Positions 1-10,792 of a stretch of 64,000 nucleotides of DNA are shown one piece after another. The stretch is from Nitzschia sp. DOCU1. Taxonomy: Eukaryota; Bacillariophyta; Bacillariophyceae; Bacillariales; Bacillariaceae. Position 1 is the first letter of the stretch. Every line of letters starts with the position of its first letter. The position numbers were made by a program, and so were the translations under genes. The notes beneath the pieces are model-generated. The model had not been told where the DNA came from and searched no databases. It saw only the letters and a list, made by a program, of their open reading frames with translations. The stretch is from assembly GCA_951394045.1 (NCBI GenBank), contig OX595992.1, positions 434,001 through 498,000 of the forward strand. The letters run 5' to 3'.

Positions 1-1135
1 GTGTTGGCGGGTCAGCAGCCTTGGCAATCGACTTGGATTGCAAATTATGAGATCAGGATTCCCTTTTGAGTTTTGGCGTCGCGACTTGAAATTTCGTGGT
101 CGTTGTTCTGGAATGATGCGGGCGTCATCATCTTTTCCGTGTCACATACTTATCATGTTCAACTTTCCAAGGAAAGGAAACGGGCTATTGTCATGTCAGT
201 GTCCTCTTCAAGGCCCATGGTTTAGGATTCATCCACGTCGGAACCACCTTTCCTGAGGAAGCTATGTTTCTTTACCCAGAATGTTTCCGACCTTCTCGGG
301 AACTTGGAAAACAACAGCGGTAAATGAATCGGATTCCCACAAGTGCGTCATGTCCGCCTTCATGCCGAAAGGGTCGATGTCATCTGGTACTTATTCTTGG
401 ATGCCTATGGACTATTGTTTGGTTCCACAGGAGCTTATTTTAAGTTCCCAAGAAGCTTCCTGTAGTATCCATCGTTCTGTTTTTCGTAGCAGAAAGATAC
501 CGGTAGTTGTGGATGCGGCAGTGTCCAATGGAATCAATAGAGTAGTTCGCAGACTGAGAAAGGGGACAGGAAAGGGACGCAGGAAAGTCCTTTGGTTTCT
601 TCGTGACGAGGGAGAAAGCTCGTTTCTGATGATGACGCACCACCACCGACTGGTGCGCTGACATTGACAAGTCAACAAATTCTTTTGCACGTCTGCACAT
701 ACGACGAGCTCGATAGCTAGCAGCACAGAAAATGAAAAAGGAATTGCTATGCTATTCATCTTCTAGACAATAGAAATATGCTATCGTCTTTCCTTGGTGT
801 TGGGATATCTAGTAGTAGAGTAGTAGCAGTTGCGCTACCGCCGGTAGTTATGGTGTTCGTCGACAGAATCGGTCCGATCGCCGCCCGTGATCAATCGACT
901 ACCGGTAGAATGACCAGCTTCAATTGTACCATTGTGCCACGTGGAAGGCTTCATCGCCCGTCAAAAATTGTTCTGTGGGCGACGAGAAAATCCAAAGATA
1001 TTTTTGGCTCCAACGCCACCATGATGCCGATTCTAGAGATCCTTCATCGTCCAGTTGCCCATACTTGGCACCGAACGATCACTAATGGCCACTGCATGTA
1101 TTCCTTGAAAGGAATTTTGGAGCATTGCATGAATC
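1..1135. other. No confident gene; possible minus-strand exon remnant
   Basis: Several overlapping short open frames occur on both strands but none resembles a family I know. The only coding-looking piece is on the minus strand from about 390 down to a TAG at 262-264. It is about 42 codons with balanced codon use, containing the motifs DIDPFG and FQVPEKVGN, and an in-frame TAA lies just upstream. It could be the last exon of a gene or a remnant. Two ACCGGTAG motifs lie here (499-506 and 899-908), the second about 230 bases before the nuclease gene. Confidence 0.4.
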
Positions 1136-3802
1136 ATGACAGGTCGACGGATATCCGCCTGGCTGACGTCCATTGTGTTGATCTGTGTCCATCAATGGGT
1201 TGTGACGAGAATCTCGGGCTTTTCTATAGCATCTACGACGAAAGCGTGTAATCCTTCCGTTGAAAGGCCCTATCAAGCCGGATCTTATCTCTGTTTGAAA
1301 AGTCACAACTCTGGTTACTTGGGAGATTTGATTGTGGAGTATGGTTGGGGGGATCGCGTTATCAGTCTTTCGAAGGATACACTGCCCATGTTGGCAGAAA
1401 TCCAGCGCGACGGGAAGACTCAAGTAGGAATTATTCGGCAGCTAGAGTTTGCCGACGCAGAATCCGAGAAATTGCCCAAGCTCATTGTGGATCTTAACCC
1501 TGGCTCAGCGTCAAGCGACGAATCATCAGAGTTGGCTCCTCTATTCGACAATGTGAAGGTGGATATCGGTCAATTGACCACAATTTGGACACCAGAACGG
1601 CCATTGGACGATACAATAAACGTTTTTCAACAAGTTTCAGGGTCACTGGTGGCACTAGATCCTATTCCTCTTGCTAAAATCGACCGATGTTTGGATGACC
1701 TGTATGATGACGCTCGTCGTTCCTTTTGGTCGAGTAAACGAAAGGGATGGACCAAGAAGCAATTGCAGCAAAAAATTGTCCAAACGCCAACGACTGTTTC
1801 ATTCGCGGAAAAGGCTCAAATAGAGTCAGTGCTACGCCAAATCGTCAAGGCTGGACCCCGTCATGACCAATTGGTAGACTCATCAGATGTGGCGGAGTCG
1901 CTGCCCTCCGAAGCTCGACGTACTGCATCTCAGAATCTGTTGATGCAACGGATTCGAGCAGCGACCTTGTTGGGCGAATCTGGGGGAGGCCGATTCAAGC
2001 GATTACCGTGCTTGCCTATTTCCTGGGACGCCGCTTCTGGTCTAGTGACCGTGGTCAATGGTGGTTGGGTGGCGGTGGATTCGGCTGTCCGTGCGGGTTC
2101 CGAGGCTCGTTCGCTGGCAGAAACGGGGACTTCCCGAGGAACCAACGCCGACGAACGCATCGTACAAAGACTAGAATACCTTGCCATGAGTGGCTCAAAT
2201 AATAACGAGTCGATACAGCAAGAAGATTTGCAAATGGATGTGCGAGAATTTCTCAAAGCCATGGGCTTGCCATTTAATCCGGAAGGTGCTAGAGAGGCCT
2301 TGCTTCGGATGGGAATGTGGTCGGCCGATAGTGACCCATCCAATTTCAAACCACAGCCATGGTCACCCGAAATTCTCCAAGCTGTAAACTGGTACCAAAT
2401 GATGGATCGCAAGCGAAAGGAACGGCTCACGCGAAACCTCCTCGAAGCGCAGGAGCAGGGAGCATCGCCGACCAGTTCGGCAGCTGTCGGTGCTCTAGAA
2501 GGGCGCATCGACCTGACACACCTTCCGTGCCTATGCATAGATGCCACCAGAACCTCATTTCGGGATGACGCTATTGGAATACGAAGTCGTGTGTCAACGG
2601 GTCGAAAAGTATCCAAGGACTCCAAGTGGGAAATTCTGATTCATACGGCCGACGTTTCTGACGTCTACTCACCGACGGTTGCCGGGCGCTCGGAGCAACT
2701 ACAACTTTTGCAAGCGGCCGCGTCGAAGAGAGGAAGTAGTCGCTATGACCTGCCTAGTGGTCCACTTCATCTGCTACCCCCGACACTTCTGGAAACATTG
2801 AGCCTGACAACTATGCCGCCCGATGACAGTGACAAGTGTGACGGAGATACTAAGTTCAATCGTTGTGTCACATTGTGGGTTTACATCGATGCGTCAACTG
2901 GAAAGTTGTTGGATAGTGGTCTGGAGCGCACTTTGATTTCCAGGCCTATCGCGCTCTCGTTTCAATCAGCGTCTGACTTGTTGCAAGACAACGAATCGGC
3001 GCGTTCTCCTGTGATGCAAAAGGCTAAAGCTCTTCTTTCTGTGGTTGAAAGGGATGTTTCGCTATGGAGTGATCATCGGCGAAAAAGAAGTACTAGGGCG
3101 AACGAACGGGAGGAACGGCTGAGGGCAAGAGAACAAGTTGATCGTCTAGTATACGGTGAGTCGGATAGCGGTAGGTACACCAGGAGTGACGATGGGCGAG
3201 ATGGGTTCCGGCGGACGCGAGGCCACCGCTTGGTGGATACTTGCTTGGACCTTCATGGTATTGCTCTCGCAAGATTATTACAGGGAGCGAAAGCTAGCCT
3301 ACCATACGTATCGGGAACTCAGCGCGATGGTAGGGTCGCGTCTGCCCCGTTGCGACGCTATATCGACGGTATGGCACAAAGGCAAGCTCTTTCAGTTCTC
3401 TGTGGATACGGAGGGGAGCCTCTTTCCAAAGACGAATGTATGCAAATTGGGGTTGAAGCTACAAAAGCCATAAATGCGATCTCCAATATTCAGTCGTTCA
3501 AGCCGACAGCAGCGCCGAAACTACGGAAACCCACAACAAAGCTCCAAAAGCAGCAGCAAGCGGCCCGGGCTCTAGCGCACAAACTATCTTCAACCAATGC
3601 TGGTGAACCCTTTCTTGCCATGAGCACGGGTATACAGAGCGAGGTGGTGATTTTGGGCGTGGGAGCAGTCGCATCTTGTAGGGGGATCAAGGGCACTCTC
3701 AAACCAGGAGCAAAGGTGCTCGTGTCGATTCGACATGTCGATCCGTTGACGGGAGAGGTGAAAGCGACGATTGTGCGCCACGATTCTTCGAGTTCAGAAT
3801 GA
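1136..3802 (+). CDS. RNB-family (RNase II/R-like) exoribonuclease, probably plastid-targeted
   Basis: 888 residues. Enzymes of this family degrade RNA processively from the 3' end. The N-terminus has a hydrophobic stretch (about residues 8-27) ending in a GF junction, like a diatom bipartite plastid presequence, so plastid RNA processing is inferred. The RNB core is marked by the metal-binding segment around residues 467-480 (CIDATRTSFRDDAIG), a histidine-containing strand (HTADVSD) and, near residue 739, the family motif seen here as APLRRYIDGMAQRQ. A C-terminal beta-rich part could be S1-like. In the metal-binding segment only three of the four usual Asp residues align (469, 477, 478); the place of the E. 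coli RNase II Asp207 holds Phe475. The ATG at 1136 is chosen because the presequence follows directly. No introns. Fold certain; full activity not assured. Confidence 0.85.
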   Translation: MTGRRISAWLTSIVLICVHQWVVTRISGFSIASTTKACNPSVERPYQAGSYLCLKSHNSGYLGDLIVEYGWGDRVISLSKDTLPMLAEIQRDGKTQVGIIRQLEFADAESEKLPKLIVDLNPGSASSDESSELAPLFDNVKVDIGQLTTIWTPERPLDDTINVFQQVSGSLVALDPIPLAKIDRCLDDLYDDARRSFWSSKRKGWTKKQLQQKIVQTPTTVSFAEKAQIESVLRQIVKAGPRHDQLVDSSDVAESLPSEARRTASQNLLMQRIRAATLLGESGGGRFKRLPCLPISWDAASGLVTVVNGGWVAVDSAVRAGSEARSLAETGTSRGTNADERIVQRLEYLAMSGSNNNESIQQEDLQMDVREFLKAMGLPFNPEGAREALLRMGMWSADSDPSNFKPQPWSPEILQAVNWYQMMDRKRKERLTRNLLEAQEQGASPTSSAAVGALEGRIDLTHLPCLCIDATRTSFRDDAIGIRSRVSTGRKVSKDSKWEILIHTADVSDVYSPTVAGRSEQLQLLQAAASKRGSSRYDLPSGPLHLLPPTLLETLSLTTMPPDDSDKCDGDTKFNRCVTLWVYIDASTGKLLDSGLERTLISRPIALSFQSASDLLQDNESARSPVMQKAKALLSVVERDVSLWSDHRRKRSTRANEREERLRAREQVDRLVYGESDSGRYTRSDDGRDGFRRTRGHRLVDTCLDLHGIALARLLQGAKASLPYVSGTQRDGRVASAPLRRYIDGMAQRQALSVLCGYGGEPLSKDECMQIGVEATKAINAISNIQSFKPTAAPKLRKPTTKLQKQQQAARALAHKLSSTNAGEPFLAMSTGIQSEVVILGVGAVASCRGIKGTLKPGAKVLVSIRHVDPLTGEVKATIVRHDSSSSE

Positions 3803-4881
3803 GAAACCCTGAATTCTGAAAGCAATTGAAGTTAGCTGAATGAACGATGCGTCTGGTGTAAGGTTGACTCTGGATTCCCCCGTCCCGTCACCGGCACGGT
3901 CGCACCAAGCTTCGATCGAATCCCTCACTCCTCCCCACTACAGCAAAAAGAATGAGTTTGAAGCATCGTTAGCCAATATCGTCAATAAGAAACAGCAGCA
4001 GCAACCATGGGCTTGGTGGGGGGAGCATCGTCATGACCATCATCGCCGCGAAAGGTCAAGCCTTTAATAGCACTACCGCCGCAGAAGTGACTCAGTCATT
4101 GCGGAAAGCAGCCATGGATGTAGCGCTCAAGGATGCAAATTATCAGGTTCGCCATCGGGCGCCAGAACTAACTCCGGATATAACAGAACGTTTGAGTGCC
4201 AACACACACCACCAGCGGAGAGGCGACAACATCAACAAATCCTGAACGGCGGAAGGAGGTTCTCATAGCGCCTTCCCCAAGTCGTCGGCGAGCAACGATG
4301 AAGCTTCCCCATGAAGCTAGAGCTAGCATCAACAAGCAACCAAAGCAATGCAATGTACCCAGCTTCTCTATAGTTTAAGCAACGTAGAGATGTAGATAAC
4401 TAGCTACAACAACTCCTGCATGAAACTACTACTACATACTAGCTCGTTCCTGTTCCATTCTACGTAAGTGGTAACGCAGATATAGACCCTTCTGCTGCAA
4501 TTAACTTTACTAGTAGGATAATCTATCTATATTCATCGAACCTAATTGGCTTCACCTGTTGTGCTATTTACTGCTATGATAGTATAGAAAACCCCTTTGT
4601 TGTTGTTCATGGCATGCTGACACATTCGACTAGAATTGAGACACGATTGCTTTGCCACGACTGACGCGAAGGACATCCTCGCGATCCTTCGAGAAGATCA
4701 AGATCCGAATGACCGCCGACGGCCTCCCATCGGCTCCATGGGCCCGATGAAGATGCAGCATCCACACCTCCTACACATTATCTTCAGCAAATACAGTCCT
4801 TTACCGCATTCACGACATCGAAGCAAGGGCTGGTTGGGTCTCTCTTGCCAGAAAAGCCGCAGTATCCTCATAGAGCCAACG
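3803..4881. other. Intergenic, no gene recognised
   Basis: About 1.1 kb between two plus-strand genes. Short overlapping frames lack family resemblance. The open frame of the following gene extends upstream to about 4636, but that codon is TTG and the extension lacks a signal peptide, so I treat it as 5' leader. Confidence 0.6.
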
Positions 4882-5727
4882 ATGATTTCACGTATTCCAG
4901 CGGCTGTTTTGCTCCTGGCCAACCTTTCTCTGGTCTTGGCCGACCAGACGACTGGATCCATTGACCCTCAGCCGGAGGATTTTGCCGACTTTGTTGCCGA
5001 CATTACCGACCCCACCACTCCTTTGCCATCTTGTGAAACAGTTGGTGTTCAAGAAGTTTTGGGTTGTATGGCTCTTTGCGAGGCGATCAGTGGAGGTTCT
5101 GTCGACACTGACAATACACGCGACAGCAATGGGAATTTTGTTTGCACATGCGAGAATATGGTTGCCTGTAACGACCAGCCAACGTGTGCGCAATTGTTGA
5201 TTCTTCCTGGTCGTGTCGAAGAAGCCTGTACCTCCTTTTGTGGGACTCAATTTATGGCATTTGAAGATAAAGTCCAGTATGCTGGAGACATTAGTACTGG
5301 AAACAAGGATTTGACGCATTTTGTTGTGGAATGCCGTTGCGATGGCAATGTGGAATGCTCCGATGCTGTCTTGTTTTCCGATTTGGCCTATCCTATTACC
5401 TGCACGTCGTTGGGAGTCGATTCGGAAGAAACTTGCGATTCCTATTGCACCACTGAAAGCGGCGGACTGTTTGATTTGGGAGGCAACTACACTGTAAAAG
5501 AAGGCACCAGTCAGGGAACTTGTGAATGTCAAGCCACTAGTGTCAATGCATTGAGGGACAAAGACGTGGCTCAAGCCTGTACGGATATTCCCTCACCGGC
5601 GGGGCCTCAAGCATGTTCACTTCAGAACCCTTGCCCGACGCAAGCTCCCAACGCCCAGAGTAGTGGATGGTACCCACCGACCAGCGCAGCCGTGGTCGCT
5701 GCCGGACTCACATTGGGACTTGTATAG
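4882..5727 (+). CDS. Secreted cysteine-rich protein, probably GPI-anchored
   Basis: 281 residues from the ATG at 4882, which places a clear signal peptide (about residues 1-20, ending LVLA) at the N-terminus. The mature part holds three successive cysteine modules with spacing of the form C-x(7-9)-C-x3-C followed by a C-x-C pair (for example CTCE, CRCD, CECQ), so many disulphides are expected. The C-terminus is a short hydrophobic run (SAAVVAAGLTLGLV) with nothing after it and a small-residue region before it, typical of a GPI attachment signal. I do not recognise the family; a cell-wall or surface protein is inferred. An upstream in-frame ATG near 4737 would bury the signal peptide and is less likely. 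No introns. Confidence 0.8.
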   Translation: MISRIPAAVLLLANLSLVLADQTTGSIDPQPEDFADFVADITDPTTPLPSCETVGVQEVLGCMALCEAISGGSVDTDNTRDSNGNFVCTCENMVACNDQPTCAQLLILPGRVEEACTSFCGTQFMAFEDKVQYAGDISTGNKDLTHFVVECRCDGNVECSDAVLFSDLAYPITCTSLGVDSEETCDSYCTTESGGLFDLGGNYTVKEGTSQGTCECQATSVNALRDKDVAQACTDIPSPAGPQACSLQNPCPTQAPNAQSSGWYPPTSAAVVAAGLTLGLV

Positions 5728-5951
5728 ACAAGTTACAATACGGTGTTACGGAAACTAGGAGCAATCCAGGGCTAGCATGACAAGGAATGGGTCCGACGCT
5801 GAAGGATACGACTTGATGGGAACTTGTGTGTGCGTGTGTGGTGCGATATGTGCAGAAGGTTACTCTAAAGGAGAAGCGTGAAAATGAGTCTCTTATCCTA
5901 TCAACTTGGATTAATGTTACTGGATACATACTGTCTAGTAGAGTATGGATT

Positions 5952-6587
5952 TTAGACTCGTCGAATGACATTCAAGCCCGTCTTGGAGCTTTCAAACGCC
6001 AGAATCGAAGTGTCGGCATACAAAATCTTCCACCTGGTAGGAGATTCCGCATTCTTGACGCGATACGACAGTGTAGCACTGGTCTCATCATACACCAACT
6101 GTTCTCCCACCACGGAAATGGTCGGCAAGAAAGGTAACGTCTCAATCTCTAGCGTCATTAGCCCCTCCTTGAAATCAAAAGTTACGACTTCTCGATTCGG
6201 TAGATAGCCGTCCAACCACTGACCCACCAAGGGTATCTTTGCCACGGAAGAACTAAAGACTAGTTCAAATGTTCCCGAGATTAAATCTTGGGAAATGGTG
6301 CTGGCTTGGCCTTTTTGTTTCATCATGGCTTCCAGCACGGCTACGACAGTGGCAGACGCGACCGATCGTTCCAAGCCACATTGCCGCAAAATTTCTGGTT
6401 GTTGTTCGGCTGCAACATTGGGGTTACTATTGTCGTCGTTGGATGAATAAAAGTTGCGTGTGCCGATTTCTGCTTGGCGTGGAATAGACGTACGCCATAC
6501 GTAATGCCCGCCAATGACAAAGGCGTCGGCGCGAGGAAGAGCAAACAGGCTCACCAGCAGCAGACGGACCACCAGTAGTATTGCCAC
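5952..6587 (-). CDS. PAP/fibrillin-like plastid lipid-associated protein
   Basis: 211 residues. Fibrillins are small lipocalin-like proteins of plastoglobules and thylakoids that bind lipids or quinones. The first 22 residues are a strong signal peptide ending ADA, followed by Phe (FVIGG), the diatom plastid import junction. The mature part begins with a helical region (about 70-90). It then shows the fibrillin beta pattern: GTFELVFSSS, a GYLP turn, FDF, alternating strands, WKILYAD and a C-terminal INVIRR-like end. The protein is near the lower size limit of the family. The gene is divergent from glutaryl-CoA dehydrogenase with about 580 bases between starts. Family assignment is good; the bound ligand is unknown. 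Confidence 0.75.
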   Translation of the reverse strand: MAILLVVRLLLVSLFALPRADAFVIGGHYVWRTSIPRQAEIGTRNFYSSNDDNSNPNVAAEQQPEILRQCGLERSVASATVVAVLEAMMKQKGQASTISQDLISGTFELVFSSSVAKIPLVGQWLDGYLPNREVVTFDFKEGLMTLEIETLPFLPTISVVGEQLVYDETSATLSYRVKNAESPTRWKILYADTSILAFESSKTGLNVIRRV

Positions 6588-7167
6588 GATGCCCGAATAC
6601 TATCGCCCCAGAAGAATTGTCATGGATACTAGGATCTAATGCTCGGGGATAAGGTATTCTTTGGGCAACCAGAGTGGCATGGTCAAAGAATTTTCATCCG
6701 AAGTCTTTGGCTCGCGAAATCTGCTTCCAACATGCAATCGAAAAGCGAAGAAATCAAAGGAGTCGTACGAAAATGACCGCGCGCGCCCGCCGGCTCCGAA
6801 TGACCGCCCACGCGCGCTCGTCATCGAAGAAAGAACAAAATTCCCACTCCGACGCCTTTTGGTTGACATGGTGCGATCACCCACGATGTGATGCTGCATT
6901 CACAAAAGTTCTTCGGCCTCTGTTCTTATTCGACGGACGGATGTGCATTGATTGATGGATGGATGGATTATTGAGTCAGCCATCATTTCTTTGATCTTCT
7001 CCGACGACGCTTCTCTAAAGAGCTAGTGGTTCAATACACTTGTGAAGACAATCCATCCTCGTCACGACCTACTAGAAGACCATAAAGTGGACGGTCATTG
7101 TTTTTGTCGCATTGACAACAAGAATCCATTCATCCACTTCCTTGCATAAATCCCAGACTACGCAACC
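6588..7167. promoter_or_regulatory. Shared upstream region of two divergent genes
   Basis: 580 bases separating the divergent starts of the fibrillin-like gene and glutaryl-CoA dehydrogenase, presumably holding both promoters. A short GATG/GATT-type tandem run lies near 6950-6966. An 87-codon minus-strand frame (6636-6899) has no family resemblance and is not called. Confidence 0.4.
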
Positions 7168-8538
7168 ATGAAGTCACTCCCACCTACTCTGCGACACGCC
7201 CCAGCCTCTCTGGCTCGTCGTCTACGTGGTTTGGAAGTCGCCAAGAAGTCTCGCACCTTTTCTACTGCCGCCGTCCAGGATGACTTTCCCCCCGCACCGC
7301 CCGCCAAGGCCTTTGGCGGAAAATACCAGTGGGACGATCCTTTGCTCCTCCGAGAGACGCAACTCACCGAAGAAGAACGACAAGTCTGGGACATGGCTCA
7401 TGCCTTTTGTCAGCAAGAATTGCAACCCCAAGTTCTGAATGCGAATCGAAACGAAGATTCCTTGGATAAAGCTGGCATGCAGGCACTGGGCAGTGTGGGG
7501 CTGCTGGGCGCCACCATTCCCGAAGAATACGGCGGCTCGGGCCTGGGCTATGTGTCGTATGGTCTATTGGCGACAGAGGTGGAACGAGTGGATTCCGGAT
7601 ATCGATCGGCCATGTCGGTGCAGTCCTCTCTGGTCATGTACCCCATCTTTCAGTACGGGAGTGAAGAACAACGACGCAAATATCTGCCAGAGCTGGCTGC
7701 GGGAAATCTAGTTGGATGCTTTGGATTGACAGAGCCAAATCATGGTTCGGATCCTTCGAGTATGGAAACGACGGCCACTTTTGATGCCGGTACCAACGAG
7801 TTTGTCTTGCAGGGATCCAAAAATTGGATTACCAACAGCCCCATTGCCGATGTCTTTGTGGTATGGGCTCGTACCAAGAAACAAAACGGTGAAGGAAGTG
7901 AAATTAGAGGATATCTCATGGAAAAAGGAACTCCTGGTTTGGAAGCACCCAAGATTGAAGGCAAGTTTTCCTTGCGGGCTAGTGCTACGGGAATGATCTT
8001 TATGGATCAAGTTCGGATTCCCAAAGAAAATCAACTGCCCAACGTGGCGGGCCTGAAAGGACCCTTTGGATGTTTGAACAATGCTCGATATGGTATTGCT
8101 TGGGGTGTCTTGGGTGCAGCCGAAGCTTGTTTGCATCAAGCTCGAAACTATACCTTGGATCGTCATCAGTTCGGAGCCCCACTGGCCGCCAATCAATTGA
8201 TTCAAAAGAAGTTTGCCGACATGTCCACGGATATTACTCTTGGTCGACAAGCTTGCTTGCAAGTGGGACGCCTCATGGAAGCTGGCAAGGCAGCCCCCGA
8301 TATGGTCAGTATGATCAAGCGCAACAATTGTGGCAAGGCACTCGACATTGCTCGTCAAGCTAGGGACGTCCTCGGTGGCAATGGCATTAGCGACGAGTAT
8401 CATGTTATTCGACATGTCATGAACTTGGAAGCGGTCAATACCTACGAAGGTACACATGATATCCATGCTCTTATTCTCGGCCGCGCTATTACAGGAATCC
8501 CTGCCTTTGTGCCCAACTATCATCCAACAACCAAATAA
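7168..8538 (+). CDS. GCDH: Glutaryl-CoA dehydrogenase, mitochondrial
   Basis: 456 residues, the usual length. This flavoprotein of the acyl-CoA dehydrogenase family oxidises and decarboxylates glutaryl-CoA to crotonyl-CoA in lysine and tryptophan breakdown. The basic N-terminus (several Arg, Ser-Thr near RTFST at 29-33) is a mitochondrial presequence. Family marks include the IPEEYGGSG segment (about 117-125), [10 protein letters not shown] with Arg146 in the place of the glutaryl-carboxylate-binding arginine, the FAD-binding segment [13 protein letters not shown], and WITNSPIAD. Near the C-terminus is [14 protein letters not shown] with the catalytic base Glu427. All key residues are intact. 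Uninterrupted frame; the ATG context (caaccATGa) is good. Confidence 0.96.
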   Translation: MKSLPPTLRHAPASLARRLRGLEVAKKSRTFSTAAVQDDFPPAPPAKAFGGKYQWDDPLLLRETQLTEEERQVWDMAHAFCQQELQPQVLNANRNEDSLDKAGMQALGSVGLLGATIPEEYGGSGLGYVSYGLLATEVERVDSGYRSAMSVQSSLVMYPIFQYGSEEQRRKYLPELAAGNLVGCFGLTEPNHGSDPSSMETTATFDAGTNEFVLQGSKNWITNSPIADVFVVWARTKKQNGEGSEIRGYLMEKGTPGLEAPKIEGKFSLRASATGMIFMDQVRIPKENQLPNVAGLKGPFGCLNNARYGIAWGVLGAAEACLHQARNYTLDRHQFGAPLAANQLIQKKFADMSTDITLGRQACLQVGRLMEAGKAAPDMVSMIKRNNCGKALDIARQARDVLGGNGISDEYHVIRHVMNLEAVNTYEGTHDIHALILGRAITGIPAFVPNYHPTTK

Positions 8539-9505
8539 GAACTCAACTAGCCCAGAGAGATTCAAAGATAGAAGAGAACAGCCCATAGAGAACCAGCCGA
8601 ATACAAATTGTGAACGAGTGCTTGAATTGTGCTACCGGTAGGAAGGATAAGAAGTCATTTGAGTTTCTCATTGGGGCGGGACTCCCTCTATGTAAAAGCT
8701 TCTAATGAAAAGGTTTGTAGTTGGTTGCGCATCGCCATGCGAACATCGGACTCGACCCACCATAAGGTGGTGAGAACTACCGGTACTATGCAGCCACCTC
8801 ATCCATCCAAACAGATGGACATACTTCTCGTTTCGTTCTTGCCATCAATAAATATTTATTAAGGACACTCAAAACTATCCGGGGTACCGGTAGTTTGGCC
8901 GAGCGTTCCTTTCCAATAGAGGTATTATCTGCTAAATGGATAGTGCGAACTTTTCGCACATTAGAAAGCATCACTACGCGTCTACTACCAGTAGGGATTT
9001 ATCAATTGTTCGTAGAGATTTATACTGGTGAACGGCATGGCGGAAGGAAGACGAGGAAAACAAGGTTCGCTCCCGAAACCTGTAGTTTCCACTTTTTCAC
9101 TCTAGCGAAGCAGTGTAACATAGAGAACAAGAACCAAGAACAGCTGAGTGTTCTGATTGTGGGGTTCGCTCTCTCAGTCGCGAGTGCCGTGCAACACGCA
9201 ATTGTTAACATTCTACTTGAAGCCTTGTGAGAAACTCCTACAGCCCGCGGCGACAAGACCAGTTTTCGCGAAAAAGTGGGCAACCGCTCGTTCTTCGGGC
9301 GCTAATAATTTGTTTCACATCGAGAACAGCTGGAAGAAATATAGGAGAGAGAACAAACAAACGCAACCACGGGTAGGCGCGCAGTGACTTACCGCCTCTA
9401 TCACAAAATTTAACACACAACCCTCATAAAATCCAAACGTAAACATTTAGTGTTCTTTCTTTCTCCTCATTTGGCAAAACTCACTCTCTACCTAGCTAGA
9501 CAAAC
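8539..9505. other. Intergenic, no gene recognised; three ACCGGT-type motifs
   Basis: About 970 bases downstream of glutaryl-CoA dehydrogenase. Short frames only. ACCGGTAG or its complement occurs at 8632-8641, 8777-8784 and 8886-8893. The last 100 bases are A- and C-rich and look like a 5' leader for the small frame beginning at 9506. Confidence 0.5.
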
Positions 9506-9754
9506 ATGACATACCGCAAACCTATTTCGACCCCAACTGCAACGCAATTAACCCCCTTGTTGCTTCGAGGCTCTCATCGTCTGAGACCGGTATCCCTACC
9601 GACGATTTCCCAACGCCGCTTCACGACGGGGGGCGACGATATACAAACATATCTAGTACTACCATACCCTTCAGAACGGGGGAGTCGAAGGGCTTCTTGT
9701 CTCGAGATTATAAACGCTGCACTCAAGATCGTCGAGGAAATCGATGACTTTTGA
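9506..9754 (+). CDS. Small hypothetical protein
   Basis: 82 residues. No family recognised. It follows a leader-like A/C-rich stretch and starts in a fair context (acaaacATGa). The N-terminal 40 residues are rich in Arg, Ser, Thr and Leu without acidic residues (ending QRRFTTGG), which could be a mitochondrial presequence. The rest is too short to carry a domain, so this could be a first exon, a truncated gene or a chance frame. Confidence 0.3.
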   Translation: MTYRKPISTPTATQLTPLLLRGSHRLRPVSLPTISQRRFTTGGDDIQTYLVLPYPSERGSRRASCLEIINAALKIVEEIDDF

Positions 9755-9923
9755 GAATCGGTTGCAGGAGCCCTAGGAGCAACATTGCTTCCAACAGCCG
9801 AGAAACAGGAGGATTTCCCCCTCTAGTAGCACAACCAGAAAGCATTTACTGAATTGCTACAAGATGGCTTAACATAGGAATGGTGCTCATGCCGTCAATG
9901 TCTACTGAGTCAGCGCGCTCTTC

Positions 9924-10792
9924 TCTTTGACGACGTTTGTATCGATCAACAAGCGATAGCTCTAACCAAGAATAGATTTACGTTTAGCTGTTTTCGCGAG
10001 TCTTTAGTAGTCAGAGGGGAACATGGCGACCGTCCACGTGCAAGGATTGACTCTGCTCTTAAAACTCGTTCCACAGCTTCTTGTAGTGCTTCGTCGATTG
10101 TGCGACCATATTCATCTGTATGGTCGTAGTCAATCTGGCAGTGCCCACGAATCGTCCTAGCGCCTCACCGTGACATCGAAGAATCGTGGTTGGACAGTCC
10201 GCTGTTCGGGAATGAGTTGATTGATCGCTCTTTGACGACGTTTGTATCGATCAACAAGTGATAGCTCTCACCGAGAATAGATTTCTTTTCTGCTCTGTCG
10301 CGAGTCTTTAGTAGTCAGCCGGCAGATGGCATCCGCCCTCGTCGTGCGAGGATTCTGCTGTCAGTCAGATCACGATACACTATTTCGATCAGCTCGTTCC
10401 ACAGCTCCTTGTAGTGCTTGGTCGATTGTGCGACCATTTTCTTCTGCATGGTCGTAGTCAAGCTCGCAGTAACTCCGAATCATCGTAGTAGAGCCTCACC
10501 GCGACACCAAGCCATCCTTGTTGGGCAGTCCGCTGTTTGTGAATGACTTGATTGATTGCTGAGCCAGCTCGCTCATCTCTTTGACGACGTTTGTATCGAT
10601 CAACAAGCGATAGCTCTAACCGAGAATAGATTTCCTTTTCAGCTTTGTCCCGAGTCTTTTGTAGTCAGCGGGTACATGACAACAAGCGATAGCTCTAACC
10701 GAGAATAGATTTCCTTTTCAGCTTTGTCGCGAGTCTTTTGTAGTCAGCGGGTAGATGACGACCGTCGTCCGAGGATTCTGCTGTCAGTCAGA
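9924..10792. repeat. Tandem partial copies of the DUF829 gene 3' end
   Basis: Downstream of the DUF829 gene (which runs leftward) its 3' end plus flanking spacer is repeated. The spacer landmark tctttgacgacg begins at 9924, 10229 and 10578. The coding landmark ctcgttccacag begins at 10065, 10393 and, inside the intact gene, at 10816. Units are about 305-350 bases and visibly diverged. The two outer copies match only about the last 60 codons and are not complete genes. A nested 79-base direct duplication (aacaagcgatag at 10602 and 10681) sits in the spacer next to the intact gene. Confidence 0.85.

Noticed and set aside
778..1251. 157-codon plus-strand frame overlapping the start of the RNB nuclease
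   Set aside because: It overlaps the well-supported nuclease start in another frame, and its translation has no family pattern or targeting signal.
7708..8586. 292-codon minus-strand frame opposite glutaryl-CoA dehydrogenase
   Set aside because: Antisense shadow of a strongly conserved gene; no independent family signal.
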